From Francisellaceae bacterium (GTDB taxonomy: Bacteria > Pseudomonadota > Gammaproteobacteria > Berkiellales > Berkiellaceae): a stretch of DNA of 10,407 bases. Position 1 is the first letter of the stretch, and each line of letters opens with the position of its first letter. The notes beneath the pieces were generated by a model. It ran no database searches. It had not been told where the DNA came from and worked only from the letters and a program-made list of their open reading frames with translations. Where the stretch lies: contig JAHFQG010000035.1 of NCBI GenBank assembly GCA_023266415.1, positions 1-10,407 of the forward strand. The letters are read 5' to 3'. Below are positions 4,962 through 10,407 of this stretch, one piece after another. The translations under genes were made by a program, and so were the position numbers.

Positions 4962-6128
4962 TTAGGTGGAGCGAGCAGTAAACACTTTGGTATAAGATAT
5001 AACTCTATCAACCATCATGGCAAATGCTCCGTTGGCCAGTACATTCATGCCAGTCATAATGGAGTCGAACAATAAATAAATAGAAAACATGAGAGAAGTC
5101 ATTTCGGGGGTGAACCCTAGGTATACAGCTAACACAGGCAATATAACCACCACGCCACCGCCTGGAACCCCAGCCGCAGAAAATTTGGCTATCATAAAAT
5201 AAAAGGCGAACACAGCATAAGCCACTAAGGTAGGTTCGGGCATACCAAAGCTTTTTAAGATGGCGTAAGCAAAAATAGGGATGCCCAAACAATCACCCAA
5301 CAGATGAGCATTCACAGTGGCAGGTATGACAGAGCGGGCAATATGGGGGTCGGAGACATTTTTTTCAGAAGCCATAATGGTAAATGGCATGGCAGCAGCG
5401 CTGGACATGGCGCTGAATCCGGTGATGACAGCAGGCAGCATGTTGCGAAGACTACGAACCATTTTTTGCAAGCGAAAACGACAAGCAATAAGATACATAC
5501 CACTGACATACACCAATTGAAAGCAAATCACCACCCCCACTATTTTAGAATAATCGTGAAACAAAATGCCTAAGGTCCCTTCATGCTGAAGGCGTAGAAC
5601 TAAGCCGCCTACAAAAAAGGGAATAAACCAAGTAAAGGCACGTAAAATTTGTTTGGTGATCCGTTCTAATTGACGAGAACATTTTTCTGCCCATTGAGGC
5701 ACTGCCACAACACCTAAGATACCTAAGACAATCCCTGCTATCATAGCGTATCGGTTGCTGAAATATTGGGGAAACACTTGATACCAAGCAGGTAAAGTCA
5801 ACGCATGGGTGTTTTCAGGGGCCATGAGCGATAACGGAAACCCATATACCACTTCGCCTACATAATGACTGACAAAAACGGCAGTATAATTAGACAGGCA
5901 CATACCCACCACAATGATAAGGATAATACGAGTGGCATCTTTGGCCAAAGACACGGCCACATTGAATAGTAAGCCAAAAATCACCATAGGCAGGAGTAGC
6001 ATCATGGCAGACAGCAAGGTCATGCCAATGCCATAAAGAGTTTGTTTGGCCCATACAGATAATAGGTGCCCAAAAAGCACAATGACCAAAATCTCCAAAA
6101 AGAGGATAAAAGGCATTTTTTTGAGCAT
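4962..6128 (-). CDS. SDF/DAACS-family dicarboxylate/amino acid:cation symporter, divergent
   Basis: An integral membrane protein of 388 residues in the sodium (or proton):dicarboxylate / glutamate symporter family. The re-entrant hairpin HP1 is marked by SAMSSAAAMP (239-248) and HP2 by GVPGGG (320-325), with the conserved helix 8 at D355-x6-NVLANGA (362-368). Against GltPh the aligned helix 8 keeps D394, T398 and N401 but has Met at R397 and Asn at D405. The helix 7 NMDGT motif reads NAHLL. Acidic side-chain recognition and sodium coordination thus look altered, and the substrate is uncertain. ATG 6128 is preferred because AAAGAG lies 5 bp upstream; a GTG two codons earlier (6134) is less well placed. 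The gene is monocistronic, with a good promoter at 6156-6184. Confidence 0.88.
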   Translation of the reverse strand: MLKKMPFILFLEILVIVLFGHLLSVWAKQTLYGIGMTLLSAMMLLLPMVIFGLLFNVAVSLAKDATRIILIIVVGMCLSNYTAVFVSHYVGEVVYGFPLSLMAPENTHALTLPAWYQVFPQYFSNRYAMIAGIVLGILGVVAVPQWAEKCSRQLERITKQILRAFTWFIPFFVGGLVLRLQHEGTLGILFHDYSKIVGVVICFQLVYVSGMYLIACRFRLQKMVRSLRNMLPAVITGFSAMSSAAAMPFTIMASEKNVSDPHIARSVIPATVNAHLLGDCLGIPIFAYAILKSFGMPEPTLVAYAVFAFYFMIAKFSAAGVPGGGVVVILPVLAVYLGFTPEMTSLMFSIYLLFDSIMTGMNVLANGAFAMMVDRVISYTKVFTARST

Positions 6129-6155
6129 ATTCACTCTTTCTCAGGAAAGCCAGTG

Positions 6156-6184
6156 AGTATCCCATGAAAGGGAAGAGAGGTCAA
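6156..6184 (-). promoter_or_regulatory. Sigma70-like promoter of the symporter gene
   Basis: On the minus strand, TTGACC (6179-6184) and GATACT (6156-6161) are separated by exactly 17 bp and lie 27 bp before the preferred ATG. Matches to consensus are 5 of 6 and 4 of 6. Confidence 0.55.
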
Positions 6185-6209
6185 TGTGAAATAAATATGT
6201 AATTTAAAT

Positions 6210-6223
6210 AACTAAATTTAGTT
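6210..6223. repeat. 14-bp perfect palindrome at the end of the polysaccharide operon
   Basis: AACTAAATTTAGTT is fully self-complementary and overlaps the stop codon (6218-6220) of the last open frame. It is AT-rich with no loop, so it is a poor intrinsic terminator. It could be an operator-like site or chance. Confidence 0.35.
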
Positions 6224-6466
6224 CTCATCTTTTCTTTGTTTCTGCTTTCGTTTCTCTATCTCTTCTAACCCATCCTCTGGCTCTTCTAACGCATATTGTG
6301 ATCTTTTAATGGTATGCTCTTTATAGTTTGACAGATCATCTGATTTGTCCTCCGATAAGTGCTGAAATTTTTCTAACCGCGTTCGTAAGATCTTCTCCAG
6401 ATCTTCATTGATTTGAGAAGATTCATGTAGTAAGTCAGGGCCTGCCGCCTGTGACGCCTGAAACAA
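6218..6466 (-). CDS. Downstream half of a split gene of unknown function (highly charged)
   Basis: This 82-codon frame from a TTG codon is open upstream to a TGA at 6524-6526, so it spans the poly-A tract at 6496-6509. It encodes a strongly charged, probably helical or coiled-coil segment (INEDLEKILRTRLEKFQHL, then EEPEDGLEEIEKRKQKQRK at the C-terminus). No independent ATG or good ribosome site precedes it. It most likely forms the C-terminal half of the preceding gene: one extra A (or a -1 shift) in the tract gives a continuous protein of about 190 residues joined through KKKK-INSPENSSDK. I recognise no family, signal peptide or membrane helix. Confidence 0.5.
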   Translation of the reverse strand: MFQASQAAGPDLLHESSQINEDLEKILRTRLEKFQHLSEDKSDDLSNYKEHTIKRSQYALEEPEDGLEEIEKRKQKQRKDEN

Positions 6467-6492
6467 CTTGTCCGACGAATTTTCAGGGCTAT

Positions 6493-6789
6493 TTATTTTT
6501 TTTTTTTTTCTGCTTGCAGCACATCATACGATTTTTTGAACTTTATCAAGTTTTCTGGCAAAAAAGCATTGTAAACAGCTGGAAAGTTATCTCTTGAAAA
6601 AGAGAACCCGTTTTTTGCTTCATGGAGTATTATTTTTTCAGACAAGTTGGACAGATGAATAAACTCTTGTAATAACGTTTGTTTTTTAGACGTATTAAGG
6701 AAATCGAAGGTGATTTCATATTGGTTTTGTCCTTTTCTATTCAGAGAGCATTTTGCTCTGGCAAGAACATGTAATAAATACCCAGCCAT
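6493..6789 (-). CDS. Upstream part of a split gene of unknown function
   Basis: 98 codons from ATG 6787-6789 to TAA 6493-6495. The start overlaps the stop of the preceding gene as TAATG, implying translational coupling. The protein begins MAGYLLHVLARAKCSLN, continues with a region of mixed charge and beta or helix character (YEITFDFLNTSKKQTLLQEF), and ends KSYDVLQAEKKKK at the 14-A tract. The stop directly after the homopolymer and the open downstream frame suggest truncation by a frameshift. I recognise no domain. It is the last transcription unit member after GT2, ugd and the 242-aa protein. Confidence 0.6.
   Translation of the reverse strand: MAGYLLHVLARAKCSLNRKGQNQYEITFDFLNTSKKQTLLQEFIHLSNLSEKIILHEAKNGFSFSRDNFPAVYNAFLPENLIKFKKSYDVLQAEKKKK
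6496..6509 (-). repeat. 14-A homopolymer at the frame junction
   Basis: Fourteen consecutive T on the plus strand (A in the coding sense). With 14 A the upstream frame stops at once (TAA); 15 or 12 A would continue into the 82-codon downstream frame, and 13 A stops one codon later at TAG. Such a tract is prone to polymerase slippage, transcriptional slippage and sequencing error. Confidence 0.9.
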
Positions 6790-7517
6790 TATGTTTCCCC
6801 GTCTGTTTTAATCTCTGTTTCAGACAACAACAATTGCACGTTATTTAGCAAGTCAACTTCTTCCGGATACAATTGAATTTCTTTTTCAAAAGCAGCGAGT
6901 AGTTTTGCTCTCAACTGTTCATATTCTGTTTTTTTATTCAGAATTTTTTTTGCCAACGCATCCCCCACTTTATCGTGTCTGGCTTTGAGCGTTTCGATGG
7001 CTAAGTTGAAAGGGTATAAATCTTCCCCTTTCTCCAATAAAGCTGCCGTTTCCTTGATGTCGTCCCAAAAGTCATCTTCGGACATATCAGTTTCTTGTAA
7101 CCAAGGGGGCAATTGTCCATTAACAGTGGTATACAACAAAATAACCCCTGAAAGCCGTTCAGAGAGACGTACAGAAGCGCCTTCAGGTGTCTTATGGGGC
7201 TGTCCTAAGGCATAATCCACAAATTCAGCGGCAGGCTCTCTCCCATCCGTTATGCCAAAACCTTCATACACCTCCAACTGAAGCCAATCGAGAATACGTT
7301 TTTCATCTTCGTCAATCACAAAATGGGTTTCTTTGACTTGATGAACCAATCCTTCTACAAATTGTTTTCCCCACTGCCATAAGCTACGTTTGGTAGGTGC
7401 ATCTAAGAATTTTTCCTGCGATGTGCCAGAATTGGTTCGAGATACGCTGATTTGGGTGGTAGATGTGGCCTGAAGGGTAGGGAATGGATTCGTTGGTTCG
7501 TATAAGTCATCTGACAT
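6789..7517 (-). CDS. Hypothetical acidic protein co-transcribed with ugd
   Basis: 242 residues of no recognised family. The first 40 or so are Ser/Thr-rich and probably disordered (LQATSTTQISVSRTNSGTS). Then comes a more ordered part with WQWGKQFVEGLVHQ (47-60) and an acidic central region containing MSEDDFWDDIKETAALLEKG. The C-terminal third is helical and charged (ILNKKTEYEQLRAKLLAAFEKE). There are no membrane helices, signal peptide or cysteine clusters. The ATG at 7515-7517 has AGGA 8 bp upstream. It starts 15 bp after the ugd stop and its own stop overlaps the next start (TAATG), so it belongs to the operon. A cytosolic accessory or an unrelated passenger are both possible; the sequence does not decide. 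Confidence 0.75.
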   Translation of the reverse strand: MSDDLYEPTNPFPTLQATSTTQISVSRTNSGTSQEKFLDAPTKRSLWQWGKQFVEGLVHQVKETHFVIDEDEKRILDWLQLEVYEGFGITDGREPAAEFVDYALGQPHKTPEGASVRLSERLSGVILLYTTVNGQLPPWLQETDMSEDDFWDDIKETAALLEKGEDLYPFNLAIETLKARHDKVGDALAKKILNKKTEYEQLRAKLLAAFEKEIQLYPEEVDLLNNVQLLLSETEIKTDGET

Positions 7518-7532
7518 ACTATGTTCCTGGCA

Positions 7533-8876
7533 TTAAGACGATACCTCGTTTTCTTTCAGTATAGTTGATACTGTTTTTCTTCGCCCTATGCCTTCGTAAT
7601 AAAGGCCATGAGCTTGCACGGTGGGGGGATCATACAAATTGCGGCCATCGAAGAGAGTTTTATCGGTGAGCTGGGCGGCAATGAGGGCAAAATCGGGCTG
7701 TTTAAAAATAGCCCATTCGGTTAACAGTACCAACACATGAGCTCCTTTTAAGGCGGCTTCTGGGCTGTTGGCCAAATGAAGCTGGGGGATGAGTCTCTGG
7801 GCATTGGGGCCAGCTTCTGGGTCAAAAGCTTGTACAGTGGCACCGTGTGTTAAACAAGCTTTGATAAATGGGAGACTGGGGGCTTCTCGCATATCATCGG
7901 TATTGGGTTTAAAGGCAAGGCCCCAGATGGCGATGATTTTTTGAGATAGGTCGCCTTTGTAGTATCGATATAGTTTATTAAATAACACATTTTTTTGAGA
8001 TTCGTTCACCGCATGGACGACTTCTACCAAACGGCAGGAAGTCCCTGCTTGCTGGGCGATGTGTATGAGAGCTGTCACGTCTTTGGGAAAGCAGGAACCG
8101 CCGTAACCTGGGCCGGGTTTGATAAAATGGGGGCCAATACGGGGATCTAGGGCCAATCCTTCGCGAACACTTTCAATGTCTGCATTCACGGCTTCTGCGA
8201 GCAAAGCCATTTCGTTGATAAAACTTATTTTAGTGGCTAACAAAGCATTGGCGGCATATTTGGTCAGTTCCGCAGAGCGGCGAGACATATACACCATAGG
8301 TCCAAAATCAGCATACAGTTGTGTCATAAAGTGACGTGCGTACTCTGTTTCAGCGCCAATGACAATGCGATCGGGGTAAAAGAAGTCGTTCAAGGCAGAG
8401 CCTTCTCGTAAAAATTCGGGATTTGACACAACGTCCACCATCACATTGATGCGACGCAATGCGAGTTGTTGTTGAAGAATATGGGCCACTTTATCGCCTG
8501 TGCCCACGGGAACGGTGGATTTATCCACCACCAAAGCATTGTGTTCCATATGCCTGCCAATGGTTTCGGCCACTTGCAACACATACTGTAAATCGGCCGA
8601 ACCTTCTTTATCAGAAGGAGTTCCGACGGCAATAAAATACAGGGTACTGTGTTGAATGGCATGTACTGCATTGGTAGTATAGTGAAGACGGCCCACGGAG
8701 ATTTGGCGGCGCAGTAAATCAGCTAAGCCGGGTTCGTAGAGGGGGATCTGGCCTTGTTGTAATTGGGCAACCCGGTTAGCATCCACATCCACGCAGATCA
8801 CCGAGTGCCCTTTTTCGGCAAAACCAGCCGCGGCCACTAATCCTACATAGCCCGATCCAAATACGGTGATATTCAT
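7533..8876 (-). CDS. ugd: UDP-glucose 6-dehydrogenase
   Basis: It oxidises UDP-glucose to UDP-glucuronate in two NAD-dependent steps in the cytoplasm, supplying precursor for capsule, exopolysaccharide or LPS sugars. The 447 residues match the family. The Rossmann motif is GSGYVG (7-12); the first-sugar-site segment is NPEFLREGSA (152-161, with E155); the central helix has LTKYAANALLATKISFINE (204-222, with K206 and N210); the catalytic cysteine is C262 in GYGGSCFPKD. WGLAFKPNTDDMREAPS (318-334) and FDGRNLYDP mark the C-terminal UDP-binding domain. All catalytic residues are present. The start overlaps the stop of the glycosyltransferase gene by ATGA, implying coupled translation. A related nucleotide-sugar dehydrogenase with another substrate is possible but less likely. 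Confidence 0.93.
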   Translation of the reverse strand: MNITVFGSGYVGLVAAAGFAEKGHSVICVDVDANRVAQLQQGQIPLYEPGLADLLRRQISVGRLHYTTNAVHAIQHSTLYFIAVGTPSDKEGSADLQYVLQVAETIGRHMEHNALVVDKSTVPVGTGDKVAHILQQQLALRRINVMVDVVSNPEFLREGSALNDFFYPDRIVIGAETEYARHFMTQLYADFGPMVYMSRRSAELTKYAANALLATKISFINEMALLAEAVNADIESVREGLALDPRIGPHFIKPGPGYGGSCFPKDVTALIHIAQQAGTSCRLVEVVHAVNESQKNVLFNKLYRYYKGDLSQKIIAIWGLAFKPNTDDMREAPSLPFIKACLTHGATVQAFDPEAGPNAQRLIPQLHLANSPEAALKGAHVLVLLTEWAIFKQPDFALIAAQLTDKTLFDGRNLYDPPTVQAHGLYYEGIGRRKTVSTILKENEVSS

Positions 8877-9697
8877 GGTAAATTCCTTCGAATAACTTTA
8901 TTAATGAGCCATAAAATGGGCCAGGGTGCTAGGTGGTGTCTACATTTGATGGCATGATATTCATCTAACACATCGGAGAGCTTATTTTTACCTAGGCCTC
9001 CTGCCCGCCAGGTGGCGACCAGTGTATTTTTAAGAATGACGGTGGGTTTATGGTGGAAGCTTCGTAAAATAAGTTCATAGTCCATCGCGTATTTAAGAGT
9101 TGTATCAAATAAGCCATAGCAATCAAAGTACGCACGGTGCATGAGGAGCCCTTGGTGGGGTAAATTGAGGCACTTAAGCAGTCCCCATCGGTTATAGTGT
9201 TTAGGGTGTTTTTGAGGGGCGATAGACAGGGGCTGATTGGTTTGTTCATCGGTACGGATAACACGGCCGCACACCAGAAGGGTATTAGGTGGAACGGCTT
9301 CTAGCAGTGTGGTAAACGTGTTGGGGTGATACAATGCATCGGAAGCGCCTAAGAAATAAAGGTAGTCGCCAGTGGCTTGTTGAAGGCCCTGATTAAAAGC
9401 ATCGCTGATCCCCCCATCTTTTTTGCTATTCCAATAACTTAAGTTAGCCGAATTCTTTTCTATAATGGCAACAGAACCGTCGGTTGAACCCCCATCTATG
9501 ATAATGTGTTCCAGATTCGGATAGGTTTGTGTGGCCACACTGTTCAAACAAGCTTGGAGGGTAGGATGCGAATTCAAGACGGGTGTAATCACTGATATTT
9601 TTGGAAATTTAACAAACTGGGTCGGCATTTTTTTGAAACGAAGTGAATAAAGAGATACAATAACTTTTTTGATAAGCAATGGAAAGGCATGATACAT
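8873..9697 (-). CDS. Glycosyltransferase family 2 protein
   Basis: A 274-residue inverting GT-A-fold transferase. The N-terminal nucleotide-sugar domain has [14 protein letters not shown] (34-47), [12 protein letters not shown] (64-75), [12 protein letters not shown] (93-104) and a metal-site loop [11 protein letters not shown] (115-125), where SDA replaces the usual SDD / DXD. The acceptor part contains [19 protein letters not shown] and [10 protein letters not shown], typical of GT2 members near WcaA/WcaE-like colanic or O-antigen transferases. Donor and acceptor are not readable. ATG 9697 gives an N-terminal extension ([11 protein letters not shown], then VIVSLYSL); a later ATG at 9628 lacks a Shine-Dalgarno, whereas AGAGG sits very close to 9697, so the start is uncertain. 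It is first in the operon, overlapping ugd by ATGA. Confidence 0.88.
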   Translation of the reverse strand: MYHAFPLLIKKVIVSLYSLRFKKMPTQFVKFPKISVITPVLNSHPTLQACLNSVATQTYPNLEHIIIDGGSTDGSVAIIEKNSANLSYWNSKKDGGISDAFNQGLQQATGDYLYFLGASDALYHPNTFTTLLEAVPPNTLLVCGRVIRTDEQTNQPLSIAPQKHPKHYNRWGLLKCLNLPHQGLLMHRAYFDCYGLFDTTLKYAMDYELILRSFHHKPTVILKNTLVATWRAGGLGKNKLSDVLDEYHAIKCRHHLAPWPILWLINKVIRRNLP

Positions 9698-9746
9698 GCC
9701 TCTGTCAAGCTGGCCCCCCTACAATGCTGGAGCAATAAAGCATATT
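9698..9746. promoter_or_regulatory. Short divergent control region between GT2 and gmd
   Basis: Only 49 bp separate the two divergent start codons, so promoters for both directions must overlap each other or lie inside the opposite gene. TACAAT (9720-9725) is a plausible plus-strand -10, but its -35 position (about 9697-9702) is poor. A run of six C (9714-9719) lies in the centre. Confidence 0.3.
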
Positions 9747-10407
9747 ATGAATAAAAAAGCACTCATTACGGGTATTACGGGTCAAGACGGGGCTTATCTG
9801 GCAGAATTTTTGCTTCAAAAGGGCTATGAGGTGCATGGCATTAAGCGGCGGTGCTCTTTGATTAACACGGCGCGGATAGATCACCTTTATCAAGAGCCCC
9901 ACCTCGACCACCGCGATTTAGTATTGCACCATGGTGACATGACGGATGCTACCAGTCTCATTCGTATTTTACAGCAAGTACAGCCTACTGAAATTTACAA
10001 TTTAGCGGCACAAAGCCACGTGGCGGTCTCTTTTGAAGAGCCAGAATACACGGCCAATTCAGATGCGTTGGGGCCTTTACGGTTATTAGAGGCCATACGT
10101 ATTTTGGGGCTTGAGAAAACCAGTCGGTTTTATCAGGCGTCTACATCGGAGTTGTATGGCTTAGTGCAAGAAACGCCTCAAAAAGAGACCACCCCTTTTT
10201 ACCCTCGGTCACCTTATGCGGTGGCTAAGTTATATGCGTATTGGATCACCGTAAACTACCGAGAAGCTTATGGGTTATATGCGTGCAATGGCATTTTATT
10301 TAACCATGAGTCGCCCATTCGAGGGGAGACCTTTGTGACACGTAAAATCACGCGGGGGTTAGCGGCCATTCAGTGTGGGTTACTTGACTGCCTTTATTTG
10401 GGCAACT
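9747..10407 (+). CDS. gmd: GDP-mannose 4,6-dehydratase, 5' part (runs off the window)
   Basis: Gmd converts GDP-D-mannose to GDP-4-keto-6-deoxy-D-mannose, the branch point to GDP-fucose, GDP-rhamnose and related 6-deoxyhexoses. 220 codons are present, about two thirds of the usual 340-370. The extended SDR features are complete: GITGQDG (9-15) for NADP binding, [16 protein letters not shown] (33-48) which includes the NADP/tetramer loop, NLAAQSHV (85-92), catalytic T133 and E135 in ASTSELYG, and Y157 and K161 in YAVAK. The motif [16 protein letters not shown] reads IRGE here (R to I at 191). ATG 9747 has no strong Shine-Dalgarno; GGAG is 14 bp away. It diverges from GT2-ugd, and both arms fit one surface-polysaccharide locus. 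Confidence 0.95.
   Translation, partial: MNKKALITGITGQDGAYLAEFLLQKGYEVHGIKRRCSLINTARIDHLYQEPHLDHRDLVLHHGDMTDATSLIRILQQVQPTEIYNLAAQSHVAVSFEEPEYTANSDALGPLRLLEAIRILGLEKTSRFYQASTSELYGLVQETPQKETTPFYPRSPYAVAKLYAYWITVNYREAYGLYACNGILFNHESPIRGETFVTRKITRGLAAIQCGLLDCLYLGN

Noticed and set aside
8119..8334. Plus-strand open frame within ugd
   Set aside because: It is antisense to conserved Ugd residues and has no support as a gene.

Overview
The window (about 10.4 kb, moderately AT-rich) looks like chromosome of a host-associated proteobacterium, possibly an intracellular one. The hints are an ankyrin-repeat gene end, an Rpn/PD-(D/E)XK putative transposase gene, palindromic repeats that translate as MPAQAGIQ / VIPAKAGIQ, and several decayed or split genes. 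The AnmK C-terminus (residues 341-361, AYLAVRSLRGLPLS then TTGV) reads more like alphaproteobacterial than enterobacterial AnmK, so an alphaproteobacterial endosymbiont (Rickettsiales or Holosporales type) is my best guess. A Legionellales-like gammaproteobacterium is not excluded. This placement is inference from memory of the families, not a search.

Left part (1-2654): the 3' end of an ankyrin-repeat gene runs convergently into anmK (peptidoglycan recycling), overlapping it by 114 bp. Directly upstream of anmK is a 41-codon remnant of a MNT-type nucleotidyltransferase. A Bcr/CflA-type MFS exporter is transcribed divergently.

Middle (2655-4961): a GNAT acetyltransferase (AAC(6')/Acetyltransf_8-like) sits between two 78-bp imperfect terminal inverted repeats at 2701-2778 and 3323-3400. 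The whole unit of about 700 bp looks like a gene cassette or cargo-carrying MITE-like element. Next is a full-length Rpn-family nuclease gene with its own promoter, then a 497-bp non-coding stretch holding three 21-bp tandem repeats and several nested palindromic repeat units.

Right part (4962-10407): a divergent SDF/DAACS-family symporter has non-canonical substrate and sodium-site residues and a good sigma70-like promoter. Beyond it lies a minus-strand operon, read right to left: GT2 glycosyltransferase, UDP-glucose 6-dehydrogenase (ATGA overlap), an unknown 242-aa acidic protein (15-bp gap), and a second unknown gene (TAATG overlap). That last gene is split by a 14-A homopolymer; one extra A would join the two parts into about 190 residues. 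Divergent from the operon, with only 49 bp between starts, is GDP-mannose 4,6-dehydratase, cut by the window end. GT2, Ugd and Gmd together indicate a surface polysaccharide locus supplying UDP-glucuronate and GDP-6-deoxyhexose precursors.

The observations most worth checking are the inverted-repeat-flanked acetyltransferase cassette, the poly-A split gene co-transcribed with ugd, and the symporter with altered binding-site residues. I found no tRNA, rRNA, CRISPR array or complete insertion sequence.
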